64,000 bases of DNA from NCBI GenBank assembly GCA_016000195.1, contig JAECRO010000005.1:38010-102009 (forward strand), given 5' to 3'. Source of the stretch: Burkholderiales bacterium. GTDB taxonomy: Bacteria > Pseudomonadota > Gammaproteobacteria > Burkholderiales > Burkholderiaceae_C. Both the position numbers and the translations under genes were made by a program. Below, in pieces: positions 1 to 9,394 of the stretch. How positions within the stretch are numbered: the first letter of the stretch is position 1; every line of letters starts with the position of its first letter. The notes below the pieces were generated by a model, which made no database searches, had not been told where the DNA came from, and saw nothing but the letters and a program-made list of their open reading frames with translations.

Positions 1-1887
1 CTGCAAAGGTCGATTGCCACCAACCGGCAGGTTGAATTCGAGGATTTTTATCCCGGCCTGGGCAAGTGGCTCGAAGTGCGCGCCTATCCTTTTACCGAAG
101 GCCTGGCGGTGTACTTTCGCGATGTCAGCAAGCGGCGCAAGTCGCAGGAGCAGCTGATGCTGCTGGAGACCTGCATCTCGCGGCTCAACGACATCGTGCT
201 GATCGCCGAGGCCCATTCGGCATCCAGGAAAGTGCCCTACATCGTGTTCGTCAACCAGGCCTTCGAGCAGCACACCGGCTACAACCGCCACGAAGTGCTG
301 GGCCAGACGCCGGGCAAGCTGTTCGGACCCGGCGTAGCGCACGACGAATTGCAGCGCATGGCCAAAACGCTGCTGCGCAAGCGGCAGGCGCGCAGCGAAC
401 TGCTGATCTACCGCAAGAACGGCAGCTGCTTCTGGCTCGAACTGGAGATCGTTCAGGTGGCCGCCACGGCGGACGAACTTACCCACTGGGTGGCCGTGGG
501 GCGCGACATTACCCAGCGCAAGGTCAACGCCGACGCGATTCACCAGCTGGCCTTTTATGACCCGCTGACCACCCTGCCCAACCGGCTGCTGCTGCTGAAC
601 CGGCTGGAGCAGGTGATGTCCCAAAGCGCCCACCTGCGGCGCCAGGGCGCCCTGATGTTCATCGACGTGGACAAGCTCAAGGTGCTGAACGACACCCTGG
701 GCCACCACAAGGGCGACTTGCTGCTGCAGCAGGTCGCCACGCGGCTGGCGGGCTGCGTCGAGGACACCGACACGGTGGCGCGGCTGGGCGGCGATGAATT
801 TGTCGTGCTGCTGGAAAACCTGGGCGACGATGCGGACGCGGCCATCCGCCAGACCCGCAAGCTCGCCGGGAAAGTGCTCGACGAGCTGCGCGAGCCGTTC
901 GACCTGGCCGGCCACCAGCACTACACCACCTCCAGCATCGGCGTGACCTCGCTCCATGGCGCCCATGACAGCGTGAGCGAAGTGCTCAAGCAGGCCGACC
1001 TGGCGATGTACCAGGCCAAGACCGCAGGCCGCAACGCGCTGTGCTTTTTTGACCCCGAGATGCAGGCCGCCGTCAATGCCAACGCCGCCGCCAGTTCCGA
1101 GCTGCATATTGCGCTGAAAAAGCAGGAGTTTGTGCTTCATTACCAGCCCCAGGTGGATCGCCAGGGGCGCGTGAACGGCGTCGAGGCCCTGCTGCGCTGG
1201 CAGCATCCCAAACGCGGGCTGGTCATGCCGAGCGACTTCATTCCGATGGCCGAGGAAACCGGCTTGATTTTGCCGCTGGGCCAGTGGGCGCTGGCAACGG
1301 CCTGCGAACAGCTGGCGGCCTGGGCGCAGTGGCCGCAGGCTGCCAGCCTGAGCATCGCGGTGAATGTCAGCGTGCGCCAGTTCCGCCACCCCGATTTCGT
1401 GGACCAGGTGATGGCCGAGATCCGGCGCACCGGCATCAAGCCGCAGCACCTCAAGCTCGAACTCACCGAAACCCTGCTGGCCGACGGCATGGATGTCACG
1501 CTGGCGCGGATGGGCACGCTCAAGGCGCTGGGCGTGACGCTGGCGCTGGACGATTTCGGCATGGGCTACTCGTCGCTGTCGGTGCTCAAGCGCCTGCCGC
1601 TGGACCAGCTCAAGATCGACAAGAGTTTTGTCGCCGAAGTGCTGACCGACCCGGCCGATGCCGCCATTTCCCGCACCATCATCACCCTGGCGCATAGCCT
1701 GAACCTCAAAGTGGTGGCCGAGGGCGTGGAAACCCGGGCCCAGCAGGACTTCCTGGTGGCCGAGGGCTGCGACCAGTTCCAGGGCTTTTTGTTTGCAAAA
1801 CCGCTGCCGATTGGGGAACTGGAGGCCTACCTGATGGCACAGGACTCGCTTCCCCAGCGTCGAGCGGCTTCGTCGCCGTCGCCATAG
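1..1887 (+). CDS. PAS-GGDEF-EAL cyclic-di-GMP signalling protein, 5' end outside window
   Basis: The reading frame is open from base 1, so the true start lies upstream. The visible order is the end of one PAS-like domain, a complete second PAS domain (about bases 160-520), a GGDEF diguanylate cyclase domain and a C-terminal EAL phosphodiesterase domain. GGDEF is intact at 787-801 and EAL at 1183-1191; the EAL-domain motifs DDFGMGYSS, LKIDKSF and VVAEGVET are also present, so both activities are possible. The RxxD inhibitory site expected just before GGDEF reads EDTD, so product inhibition is probably lost. Family knowledge: such proteins make or degrade c-di-GMP in response to the PAS input, controlling motility and biofilm. 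The pilT-pilU genes nearby fit a motility theme, but no direct link is shown. Confidence 0.93.
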   Translation: MQRSIATNRQVEFEDFYPGLGKWLEVRAYPFTEGLAVYFRDVSKRRKSQEQLMLLETCISRLNDIVLIAEAHSASRKVPYIVFVNQAFEQHTGYNRHEVLGQTPGKLFGPGVAHDELQRMAKTLLRKRQARSELLIYRKNGSCFWLELEIVQVAATADELTHWVAVGRDITQRKVNADAIHQLAFYDPLTTLPNRLLLLNRLEQVMSQSAHLRRQGALMFIDVDKLKVLNDTLGHHKGDLLLQQVATRLAGCVEDTDTVARLGGDEFVVLLENLGDDADAAIRQTRKLAGKVLDELREPFDLAGHQHYTTSSIGVTSLHGAHDSVSEVLKQADLAMYQAKTAGRNALCFFDPEMQAAVNANAAASSELHIALKKQEFVLHYQPQVDRQGRVNGVEALLRWQHPKRGLVMPSDFIPMAEETGLILPLGQWALATACEQLAAWAQWPQAASLSIAVNVSVRQFRHPDFVDQVMAEIRRTGIKPQHLKLELTETLLADGMDVTLARMGTLKALGVTLALDDFGMGYSSLSVLKRLPLDQLKIDKSFVAEVLTDPADAAISRTIITLAHSLNLKVVAEGVETRAQQDFLVAEGCDQFQGFLFAKPLPIGELEAYLMAQDSLPQRRAASSPSP

Positions 1888-1982
1888 ACGGCACACGCAT
1901 TGGGCGCACCGCCGCCCAGTGCATCATCGAACGCGCCAGCGCCTGAATTGCGGCGCCGGGTGCAAGACCGTACCCGGACGAC

Positions 1983-2714
1983 TCAGCCGCGCCCGCCAAA
2001 AATGGCTGTTCCCACGCGCACCATGGTGCTGCCGGCCTGGATGGCGGCCTCCAGGTCGGCCGTCATGCCGAGTGACAGCGTGTCCATCGGCACGGCCAGC
2101 ACGCCGGCTGCATTTATTTGGTCAAATAGGGCTTTTGCGCAGGCGTGCAGTGCGCAAGCAGCTACAAAATCAATAGCAGGCTCGGGAATCGCCATCAAGC
2201 CGCGAAGCACCAGGCGCGGCAACTGCGCGACCTCTTCGGCCAGCGCCTGGACCGCTTCGGGCGCCAGGCCTGATTTGTTCGCGCCGCCATCAATGTTGAC
2301 CTGCAGGCAGATTTGCAGCGGCGCCAGCTCAGGCGGGCGCTGCTCGCTCAGCCGCTGCGCAATTTTCAGCCGGTCCACCGATTGCACCCAGTCGAAATGC
2401 CCGGCCACCAGCCGCGTCTTGTTGCTCTGGACGGGTCCGATGCAGTGCCACTCCAGCGCCGCTGCCGCGATGCCGGTGCGCGCCGTTTCATCGGCCTGCC
2501 AGCGGCGCAGCGCCAGGATTTTTTCGACGCCCTCGGCAATGTAGTTCTCGCCAAAAGCATGCTGACCGGCGACCACGGCCTCGGCCACCGCCTCGGCGCC
2601 AAAGGTTTTGGAAACCGCCAGCAGCCGGACGCTGGCGGGGTCGCGCCCGGCGGCCAGGCAAGCGGCGTTGATCCGGTCGCGGACAAGACGTAAATGATGG
2701 GCAATCGTGGTCAT
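1983..2714 (-). CDS. yggS: YggS-family pyridoxal phosphate homeostasis protein
   Basis: 243 residues, normal for the alanine-racemase-like single-domain YggS/PROSC family, which binds PLP without known catalysis and buffers cellular PLP. Lys36 in AVSKTF is the expected Schiff-base lysine; GENYIAEG, HCIGPVQSNKT, LSLGMTADLEAAI and VRVGTAIFG are the other family motifs. It is transcribed divergently from pilT with only 44 bases between the starts, a pairing seen in other betaproteobacteria. Odd point: roughly residues 179-200 are encoded by a copy of the dispersed repeat described separately, so part of this protein is repeat-derived while the frame stays open. Confidence 0.93.
   Translation of the reverse strand: MTTIAHHLRLVRDRINAACLAAGRDPASVRLLAVSKTFGAEAVAEAVVAGQHAFGENYIAEGVEKILALRRWQADETARTGIAAAALEWHCIGPVQSNKTRLVAGHFDWVQSVDRLKIAQRLSEQRPPELAPLQICLQVNIDGGANKSGLAPEAVQALAEEVAQLPRLVLRGLMAIPEPAIDFVAACALHACAKALFDQINAAGVLAVPMDTLSLGMTADLEAAIQAGSTMVRVGTAIFGGRG
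2113..2180 (-). repeat. Dispersed TGCGCAAGCAGCTA repeat inside yggS
   Basis: The stretch contains TTTTGCGCAGGCGTG, then TGCGCAAGCAGCTACAAAA and AATAGCAGG, the same order of blocks as the intergenic copy at 13833-13904. Here it lies in frame inside yggS and supplies about 22 codons of a non-catalytic segment. Confidence 0.7.
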
Positions 2715-2758
2715 AATCCGACTGTAAACTCAGAATCAACTTACAAGGATTTGCCGGA

Positions 2759-3802
2759 ATGGACATTACGCAGTTGCTGGCCTTTAGCGTCAAAAACAAG
2801 GCATCTGACTTGCATCTGTCGGCTGGCCTGCCGCCCATGATCCGGGTTCACGGCGACGTGCGGCGCATCAACATTGATCCGCTGGACCACAAGGAAGTGC
2901 ATGCCATGGTGTACGACATCATGAATGACACCCAGCGCAAGCACTACGAAGAGTTCCTGGAGGTCGATTTTTCCTTCGAGATCGACGGCCTGGCGCGCTT
3001 TCGCGTCAACGCCTTCAACCACAACCGGGGCGCCGGCGCGGTGCTGCGGACCATCCCGTCCAAGATCCTGACGCTGGAACAGCTGGGCGCACCGAAGATT
3101 TTCGGCGAGCTGGCCCTGAAGCCGCGCGGCATGGTGCTCGTCACCGGCCCGACCGGCTCGGGCAAGTCAACCACGCTGGCCGCGATGGTCAACTACCTGA
3201 ACGAAACCGAGTACGGCCACATCCTCACGGTCGAAGACCCGATCGAGTTTGTCCATGAGTCCAAGAAATGCCTGATCAACCAGCGCGAGGTCGGCCCGCA
3301 CACGCTGAGCTTCAGCGCCGCGCTCAAGTCGGCCCTGCGCGAAGACCCGGATGCCATCCTGGTGGGCGAAATGCGCGACCTGGAAACCATTCGCCTGGCC
3401 ATGACAGCGGCTGAAACCGGCCACCTGGTGTTCGGCACGCTGCACACGTCGAGTGCTGCCAAGACCATTGACCGGATCATTGACGTGTTTCCGGCCGAGG
3501 AAAAGGAAATGATCCGCTCGATGCTGTCCGAATCGCTGCAGGCGGTGATTTCGCAAACCCTGTGCAAGACCAAGGACGGCCAGGGCCGGGTGGCGGCGCA
3601 CGAGATCATGCTGGGCACCAGCGCCATCCGCAACCTGATCCGTGAAGCCAAGGTCGCGCAGATGTATTCCTCGATCCAGACCGGCAACAGCGTGGGCATG
3701 CAGACGCTGGACCAGAACCTGACGGACCTGGTCAAGCGCAACGTGATTTCCGCCGCCGAAGCGCGCGGCAAAGCCAAGATTCCCGACAACTTTCCGGGCT
3801 GA
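2759..3802 (+). CDS. pilT: Type IV pilus retraction ATPase PilT
   Basis: 347 residues, the usual PilT length. Walker A GPTGSGKSTT is near residue 130. The acidic Asp box, Walker B region (DPDAILVGEMRDLETI) and His box (TGHLVFGTLHT) follow, and the AIRNLIRE element typical of PilT is near the C terminus. The hexameric ATPase sits at the inner-membrane base of the type IV pilus and depolymerises pilin to drive twitching motility and DNA uptake. An AAGGA ribosome-binding site precedes the ATG. A cyclic-nucleotide-binding gene and pilU follow on the same strand with about 30-40 base gaps, suggesting one operon. Confidence 0.97.
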   Translation: MDITQLLAFSVKNKASDLHLSAGLPPMIRVHGDVRRINIDPLDHKEVHAMVYDIMNDTQRKHYEEFLEVDFSFEIDGLARFRVNAFNHNRGAGAVLRTIPSKILTLEQLGAPKIFGELALKPRGMVLVTGPTGSGKSTTLAAMVNYLNETEYGHILTVEDPIEFVHESKKCLINQREVGPHTLSFSAALKSALREDPDAILVGEMRDLETIRLAMTAAETGHLVFGTLHTSSAAKTIDRIIDVFPAEEKEMIRSMLSESLQAVISQTLCKTKDGQGRVAAHEIMLGTSAIRNLIREAKVAQMYSSIQTGNSVGMQTLDQNLTDLVKRNVISAAEARGKAKIPDNFPG

Positions 3803-3832
3803 AACCGCCCTGCACCCCAGGAGAACCACGCC

Positions 3833-4465
3833 ATGAAAGGCTTACTCGGATTGATCAGGCAGACCACGCCAGCCGATGCCGGCAGTGACAATCCGGACAC
3901 GTTCTTCTTTTCCACCGCGTTTGCCGACCAGGGCATTGACGCCACGTCGCTGGTGCCCTGGGAAGCCCGGGCCAACGAGGTGGGCGCCAAACGCCTGCCT
4001 GCCGAGCGCGGCAGCAAGCTGCTGCAGACCTTGTGGAGCAAAGACAACTACATGGCGCGGCTGGGTCCGGACGCCGTGTCGCGCCTGGAAAAGTTTTTTG
4101 ACTTCGCCACCCTGCCGGCCAATCGGGACGTGATTCGCCAGGACGAGTACGGCAATTTCATGCTCGTGCTGCTGAGCGGCAGCATTGCGGTGGACCGTGA
4201 GCAGCCCTGGGGCGACCGGCTGCACCTGACCGAAGCGCGCCCCGGCGATATTCTGGGTGAAATGTCGCTGCTGGACAGCGGACTGCGGTTTTCAGTGTGT
4301 ACATCACTGACCGATTGCGAGATTGCCGTGCTGGGTGCACAGTCGCTCGACGAGATGATGACCGCCGACCCGGCCCTGGCCGCCAGCCTGATTGCGCTGC
4401 TGGCCCGCAAGCTGTCGCGCCGCCTCCGGGTGGTGAGCGCCCGGCTCAGCGACAACAAAAACTGA
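3833..4465 (+). CDS. Cyclic-nucleotide-binding-domain protein between pilT and pilU
   Basis: 210 residues. The C-terminal two thirds is a cNMP-binding beta barrel (about residues 85-190): FMLVLLSGSIAVDR, a phosphate-binding-cassette-like PGDILGEMSLLDSG, and FSVCTSLTDCEIAVL. There is no helix-turn-helix after the barrel; the protein ends in a basic helix, so it is not a Crp/Fnr transcription factor. Residues 1-80 resemble no domain I recognise. An AGGAGA ribosome-binding site precedes the ATG. Placement between the two retraction ATPases suggests it adjusts pilus retraction in response to a nucleotide signal; that role is inference. A second short cNMP-binding protein lies at 39338-39922. Confidence 0.88.
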   Translation: MKGLLGLIRQTTPADAGSDNPDTFFFSTAFADQGIDATSLVPWEARANEVGAKRLPAERGSKLLQTLWSKDNYMARLGPDAVSRLEKFFDFATLPANRDVIRQDEYGNFMLVLLSGSIAVDREQPWGDRLHLTEARPGDILGEMSLLDSGLRFSVCTSLTDCEIAVLGAQSLDEMMTADPALAASLIALLARKLSRRLRVVSARLSDNKN

Positions 4466-4506
4466 CTCAGCACAACTTAACCTGCTGACAACACCCAGGA
4501 GAATTC

Positions 4507-5643
4507 ATGGAACGCGATCAGGCGAGTAAATTCATCAACGACCTGCTGCGGCTCATGGTCAGCCGCGGCGGCAGCGATCTTTTCGTGACCGGAGAGTTTC
4601 CGCCCGCCATCAAGGTGGATGGCAAGCTGACCAAGGTGTCGTCGCAGCCGCTCAATGGCAGCCACACGATGACGCTGGCGCGCGCCATCATGAACGACAA
4701 GCAGGCCGCCGAGTTCGAGCGCACCAAGGAGTGCAATTTCGCCATCTCGCCGCCCGGCATAGGGCGCTTTCGCGTCAACGCCTTCATGCAGCAGGGCAAG
4801 GTCGGCATGGTGATGCGGGTCATTCCGGCGGTGCTGCCCACGCTCGATGGCCTGGGCCTGCCCCCGGTGCTCAAGGACGTGGTGATGGCCAAGCGCGGCC
4901 TGGCCATCCTGGTGGGTGCCACCGGGTCGGGGAAATCGACCACCATGGCCGCCATGCTGGACTGGCGCAATGAACAGTCCTTTGGCCATATCCTGACGAT
5001 TGAAGACCCGGTGGAGTTTGTCCACATGCACAAGAACTGCGTAGTGACCCAGCGCGAGATCGGACTGGACACCGACAGCTGGGAATCGGCGCTGAAAAAC
5101 TCCATGCGCCAGGCACCCGACGTGATTTTGATGGGTGAGATCCGCGACCGCGAAAGCATGGACCATGCGCTGGCCTTTTCCGAAACCGGCCACCTGTGCC
5201 TGGCCACGCTGCATGCCAACAGCGCCAATCAGGCCATGGACCGCATCATCAATTTTTTCCCCGAAGAGCGCCGTCCCCAGTTGCTGATGGACCTCTCGCT
5301 CAACCTGAAGGCGGTGGTGTCGCAGCGCCTGGTGCCCCGGCAGGACAGCAAGGGACGCTTTGCAGCGGTCGAGGTGATGCTCAACTCCCCCCTGATTTCC
5401 GACCTCATCTTCAAGGGCGACGTCAGCGAGATCAAGGAGATCATGAAGAAGAGCCGCAACATGGGCATGCAGACCTTCGACCAGGCGCTGTTCGATGCCT
5501 TTGAAGGCAACCATATCCTTTACGAAGACGCCTTGCGCAATGCCGATTCAGTGAATGACCTGCGGCTGCAGATCAAGCTTTATTCGCAACGCGCCAAGTC
5601 CACCGACCTGTCGGCAGGCACCGAGCACTTTGCCATTGTCTGA
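4507..5643 (+). CDS. pilU: PilT-like twitching motility ATPase PilU
   Basis: 378 residues. It has Walker A GATGSGKSTT near residue 138, the Walker B region with MGEIRDRESM, and the His-box region with TGHLCLATLHANSANQ. It is longer than PilT at the C terminus, as is usual for PilU. PilU is a PilT-dependent accessory retraction ATPase that increases retraction force. A CAGGAGAATTC ribosome-binding region precedes the ATG. It is the third gene of the pilT-cNMP-pilU group. Confidence 0.96.
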   Translation: MERDQASKFINDLLRLMVSRGGSDLFVTGEFPPAIKVDGKLTKVSSQPLNGSHTMTLARAIMNDKQAAEFERTKECNFAISPPGIGRFRVNAFMQQGKVGMVMRVIPAVLPTLDGLGLPPVLKDVVMAKRGLAILVGATGSGKSTTMAAMLDWRNEQSFGHILTIEDPVEFVHMHKNCVVTQREIGLDTDSWESALKNSMRQAPDVILMGEIRDRESMDHALAFSETGHLCLATLHANSANQAMDRIINFFPEERRPQLLMDLSLNLKAVVSQRLVPRQDSKGRFAAVEVMLNSPLISDLIFKGDVSEIKEIMKKSRNMGMQTFDQALFDAFEGNHILYEDALRNADSVNDLRLQIKLYSQRAKSTDLSAGTEHFAIV

Positions 5644-5672
5644 ACTTTCTTCAACAAGCCCATTTACAGCCC

Positions 5673-6575
5673 ATGACCTCTGTTTCCACGAAAACCTACG
5701 CGCCGTCCAGTCCCGGCAAGGTCGCCTTTCTCGGCCTTGGCGTCATGGGCTATCCCATGGCCGGCCACCTTGCGCTCGCGGGCCACGAAGTCACGGTGTA
5801 CAACCGCAGCGCCGCCAAGGCCCAGGCCTGGAGCGCCGAATTCAAGGGCGCCTCAGCCGCCACGCCGCGCGAAGCCGCCGCCAGTGCAGACATCGTGTTT
5901 TGCTGTGTCGGCAACGACGATGACCTGCGTTCAGTCACGCTGGGCGCAAACGGCGCGTTTGCCGGCATGAAGCCCGCTGCCATCTTTGTCGATCACACCA
6001 CCGCCTCGGCCACGGTTGCCCGTGAGCTTTACACTGCCGCCAAAAATATCGGCCTGCAGTTTGTCGATGCCCCCGTGTCGGGCGGCCAGGCAGGCGCGCA
6101 AAACGGTGCGCTCACGGTGATGTGCGGAGGCGAGGCGGCTGCGTTCGAGGCGGTCAAACCGGCCGGCATGGCCTTTTCAAAAGCCTTCACCCTGATGGGC
6201 GAGGCCGGTGCCGGCCAGCTGACCAAGATGGTCAACCAGATCTGCATCGCCGGACTGGTGCAGGGCCTGAGCGAAGCCGTGGCCTTCGGCCAGAAGGCCG
6301 GGCTGGACATGAACCAGGTGCTTGACGTAATCGGCAAGGGTGCGGCGCAAAGCTGGCAGCTCGACAACCGGGGCAAGACCATGGTGGCCGACCAGTTTGA
6401 TTTCGGTTTTGCGGTGGACTGGATGCGCAAGGACTTGGGATTGGTGCTTGACGAGGCCAAGCGCAATGGCGCCCGTTTGCCGGTCACGGCACTGGTGGAC
6501 CAGTTTTATGCCGATGTGCAGGCCATGGGCGGCCAGCGTTGGGACACGTCCAGCCTGATCAAGCGCCTGAAATAA
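5673..6575 (+). CDS. NAD(P)-dependent beta-hydroxyacid dehydrogenase (3-hydroxyisobutyrate dehydrogenase family)
   Basis: 300 residues. The Rossmann motif GLGVMGYPMAGHLA is near residue 15; the substrate-binding DAPVSGGQAGAQNG and the catalytic-lysine region GQLTKMVNQ follow, giving the standard two-domain family layout (NAD-binding then all-helical). Members oxidise 3-hydroxyisobutyrate, tartronate semialdehyde or related beta-hydroxyacids; the substrate cannot be told from sequence. It follows pilU by 29 bases, but the function is unrelated. Confidence 0.9.
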   Translation: MTSVSTKTYAPSSPGKVAFLGLGVMGYPMAGHLALAGHEVTVYNRSAAKAQAWSAEFKGASAATPREAAASADIVFCCVGNDDDLRSVTLGANGAFAGMKPAAIFVDHTTASATVARELYTAAKNIGLQFVDAPVSGGQAGAQNGALTVMCGGEAAAFEAVKPAGMAFSKAFTLMGEAGAGQLTKMVNQICIAGLVQGLSEAVAFGQKAGLDMNQVLDVIGKGAAQSWQLDNRGKTMVADQFDFGFAVDWMRKDLGLVLDEAKRNGARLPVTALVDQFYADVQAMGGQRWDTSSLIKRLK

Positions 6576-6631
6576 GCGGACTGACCGCGCTGGCTGATGC
6601 GCCAGTCCGGCATCCAGCCGGGGCAGTCTAT

Positions 6632-7300
6632 TCAGATGCCGGCAGGCTTCGGAGCGGCTGGCGTCTGCATGCTGGAAGGTACTGTGTGCAGATTCTCCAG
6701 TTCCTGCTCGCTGATGATCTCGAAAATCCGGACGACTTTTTGCACCCCTGGCGTGGCGCGCACGACCTCGGTGGCCCGATCCGCTTCGCGCTGGGTGACA
6801 CGCCCCATCAGATACGTCGTGTTCCGTTCGGTCACTACCTTGAAGGCATTGGACTGCAAATCCTTGGTGTCCAGCAGCATGGCCTTGATGCGGCCGGTGA
6901 GCAGCGCATCCGAAGATCGGTCCATCAGCGATGGGCTGTTCAGGACCGCCAGTTCATTGACCACCGAGGCCACACTGTCCACCGTCCTGACCACCTGCTC
7001 GACCCGCTGCTTGTCCTGCAGATTGGGCACCTCACCCGTCAACAGCACCTGCCGGTTATAGCTGGTGACGCTCACGCGCACGCGGGTTCCGAGGTTGGAG
7101 TTGATCTGGTTGGCAGCGCGCAACTCGATGGCCTCGTCGTCGAGCTGGGCGCCAGAAGTACGGCGGTCTGTTGCCACCAGAGAGCCGCCCACCATGGCGC
7201 CGCCGACGACCAAGGGCCCCACGCATGCGCTCAGCGCGCCCGTGAGCAGCACTGCCGCGCCGACCGAGCAGGCCAGCCGTTTCATCACACCATGGTTCAT
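6632..7300 (-). CDS. BON-domain outer-membrane lipoprotein, DolP/YraP-like
   Basis: 222 residues. The N terminus is a lipoprotein signal with a hydrophobic core and the lipobox LSAC near residue 25. Two BON domains follow (about residues 50-115 and 125-200), with [20 protein letters not shown] and [12 protein letters not shown] in the first and [13 protein letters not shown] in the second. DolP-type proteins bind anionic phospholipid and maintain outer-membrane integrity. The start overlaps the diaA stop by 4 bases. With yraN and rsmI it reproduces the enterobacterial rsmI-yraN-diaA-dolP order, which supports the assignment. Confidence 0.92.
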   Translation of the reverse strand: MNHGVMKRLACSVGAAVLLTGALSACVGPLVVGGAMVGGSLVATDRRTSGAQLDDEAIELRAANQINSNLGTRVRVSVTSYNRQVLLTGEVPNLQDKQRVEQVVRTVDSVASVVNELAVLNSPSLMDRSSDALLTGRIKAMLLDTKDLQSNAFKVVTERNTTYLMGRVTQREADRATEVVRATPGVQKVVRIFEIISEQELENLHTVPSSMQTPAAPKPAGI

Positions 7301-7896
7301 ACCGAAGACTCCTGATCACCAAGTAGCTGGGTATCCACGCCATCACAGATGCAGTGGATGACGAGGGAATGCACTTCCTGAATACGGGCGGTGCGCTCGT
7401 GCGGCACGCAGATATGGACATCGGTTTCACGCAGGGCCTGGTTCATCTTGCCGCCGCCCCGGCCGGTCAGCGCCACCACCGTCATGTCCCGCTCATGCGC
7501 CGCCTCAACGGCGGCCAGCACATTGGCCGAGTTTCCACTGGTGCTGATGGCCAGCAACACGTCGCCGGCTACGCCCAGGGCGCGCACCTGCTTGGAGAAA
7601 ATCACGCTGAAATCGTAATCATTGGCAATCGCCGTGATGATGGAGCTGTCGGTCGTCAGGGCAATCGCGCCGAGTTCGGGCCGCTCGCGTTCATAGCGGC
7701 CCACGAATTCGGCGGAGAAATGCTGGGCGTCGGCGGCCGAGCCGCCATTGCCGCACGCCAGCACCTTGTTGCCGCTGGTGACGCTGGCCAAAATGGCGTG
7801 TACCGCTGCGGCAATGGGTTTGGACAAGACTTGCGCAGCCTGGTATTTGAGGTCGGCGCTGTCGATAAATTGCTGTTCGATTCGTTGTTCAAGCAT
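7297..7896 (-). CDS. diaA: SIS-domain protein, DiaA/GmhA-like
   Basis: 199 residues from the chosen ATG at 7896; a start seven codons upstream at 7917 is also possible. It is a single SIS fold: [41 protein letters not shown], and the C-terminal [15 protein letters not shown]. The family includes sedoheptulose-7-phosphate isomerase GmhA and the DnaA-binding replication factor DiaA. The start [10 protein letters not shown] resembles DiaA, and the yraN/dolP neighbours favour DiaA, which promotes DnaA assembly at oriC. GmhA activity cannot be excluded because the isomerase-type residues are partly conserved. Confidence 0.85.
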   Translation of the reverse strand: MLEQRIEQQFIDSADLKYQAAQVLSKPIAAAVHAILASVTSGNKVLACGNGGSAADAQHFSAEFVGRYERERPELGAIALTTDSSIITAIANDYDFSVIFSKQVRALGVAGDVLLAISTSGNSANVLAAVEAAHERDMTVVALTGRGGGKMNQALRETDVHICVPHERTARIQEVHSLVIHCICDGVDTQLLGDQESSV

Positions 7897-8021
7897 GGGC
7901 TGATGATAGCGGGTCATTCATGCGCGACAGCGTCGGCAAAGGGTCCGCCTTGTATCCCAGGAAGGGTTGGTTACAAATTTCCCCTGCCCTGCCGCACCGG
8001 GCGTTCAAAGCCCGCACGGGA

Positions 8022-8483
8022 TCAAGAAGCGTCAAAAGCAGCTGGCAGCCATTCAATGGTCGCTGGCGGCATTTCGCAGCCAGACAGCGCGCCATGGACC
8101 AGCACCACGTCAAAACGGCAAGGCGGCAGACTGGCAAAGCGCATCAAATAGTGCCGTGCTGCAAAAATGATGCGCCGCTGCTTGACGGTGCTGATGCTCG
8201 CTCCCGCACCGCCATGCGAAGCATTCGTGCGCTGGCGGACCTCAACGAACACCAGCGTCCCGTCAGGCGCGCGCATGACAAGGTCAATCTCGCCGCCGCC
8301 GCGCCCCGGTGTCCGGTAATTGGCCTCAATCCGTCGCAGGCCGGCGCCGACCAGATAAGCCAGCGCGGCAGCCTCAGCCGCATCGCCGCGCGACTTGGTG
8401 GTACTCTGCTTCGGCAACGCTGCAGCACCGCTTGCAGCACTCTCGGGCGCTACCTTGACCGCCTGTTTTCTGGAAAACCACAT
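8022..8483 (-). CDS. yraN: YraN family (UPF0102) nuclease-fold protein
   Basis: 153 residues from the ATG at 8483 (a start at 8507 would add eight residues). The restriction-endonuclease-like core is visible: GDAAEAAALAYL, the acidic GGGEIDLVMR and FVEVRQR. Its cellular role is poorly defined. It is head to head with rsmI: its ATG and the rsmI TTG share base 8483, so each promoter must lie within or next to the other gene. Confidence 0.9.
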   Translation of the reverse strand: MWFSRKQAVKVAPESAASGAAALPKQSTTKSRGDAAEAAALAYLVGAGLRRIEANYRTPGRGGGEIDLVMRAPDGTLVFVEVRQRTNASHGGAGASISTVKQRRIIFAARHYLMRFASLPPCRFDVVLVHGALSGCEMPPATIEWLPAAFDAS

Positions 8484-9394
8484 TGAACGCTTCTTTCGAA
8501 CTGGCACTGGACACCGCGCGCGCCGCAGCGGGCATGCAGCATTATCCGGAAGCCACGCTGTATGTCGTGGCCACGCCCATCGGCAACCTGGCCGACATCA
8601 CCTTGCGCGCCCTGCATGTGCTGCAGCTGGTGCAGGCCATCGCCTGCGAAGACAAGCGCCACACGCAGCCGCTGCTGCGCCAGTATGGCATCGACAAGCC
8701 CCTGCTGGCCGTGCATCAGCACAACGAAGCCGAAGCCGCCGGGCTGGTGGTGGAGCGCTTGCAGCGCGGCGAGCGCGTGGCCTATGTCAGCGATGCAGGA
8801 ACGCCGGCTGTCAGCGACCCCGGCGCGCGCCTGGTGGCGGCGGTCAGAGCCGCCGGTTTCAAGGTCATGCCCCTGCCGGGCGCCAGCAGCGTGACCACCG
8901 TGCTCAGCGCCGCCGGCGTGACGCGCGCCGAAGGCAGTGCCGACAATGGCAGCAGCTTTGTCTTTGCCGGTTTTTTGCCGACCAAGGCCGGCGAGCGAGA
9001 CCAGGCCATCCAGCTTTTGCAGGCCGACTCCCGCGCCACGGTGATTCTTGAAGCCCCGCACCGGATCGAGGCACTGGCCCGCGCCATGGCCGTTCTGCAG
9101 GGCCGGCTCGTCACCGTCGGGCGCGAGCTGACCAAGCAGTTCGAGGAAATCGCCACCCTGCCCGCGCAGGATTTTTCCGCCTGGCTGGACGCCGGACCGC
9201 AGCGCACCCGGGGCGAGTTTGCCCTGGTGCTGCATGCTTCGGCACCGCATGAAGGGGGTGATGACAGCCTGCGGGTGCTGCAGCTCCTGCTGGCGGAACT
9301 GCCGCTGAAAACAGCCGTCAAGCTGGCGGCTGACATCACCGGCGCGGCGCGCAATGAACTGTATGAAACTGCCTTGAAACTCAAAAAAGAATGA
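8483..9394 (+). CDS. rsmI: 16S rRNA 2'-O-ribose C1402 methyltransferase RsmI
   Basis: 303 residues in the SAM-dependent tetrapyrrole-methylase fold. LYVVATPIGNLADITL is the family N-terminal signature; CEDKRHTQPLL, SDAGTPAVSDPG and LPGASSVTTVLS follow. RsmI methylates the ribose of C1402 in the ribosomal P site. A TTG at 8483 gives the usual N-terminal length; an ATG at 8534 would leave only about ten residues before the first strand. The stop overlaps the following MFS gene by 4 bases. Confidence 0.95.
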   Translation: MNASFELALDTARAAAGMQHYPEATLYVVATPIGNLADITLRALHVLQLVQAIACEDKRHTQPLLRQYGIDKPLLAVHQHNEAEAAGLVVERLQRGERVAYVSDAGTPAVSDPGARLVAAVRAAGFKVMPLPGASSVTTVLSAAGVTRAEGSADNGSSFVFAGFLPTKAGERDQAIQLLQADSRATVILEAPHRIEALARAMAVLQGRLVTVGRELTKQFEEIATLPAQDFSAWLDAGPQRTRGEFALVLHASAPHEGGDDSLRVLQLLLAELPLKTAVKLAADITGAARNELYETALKLKKE

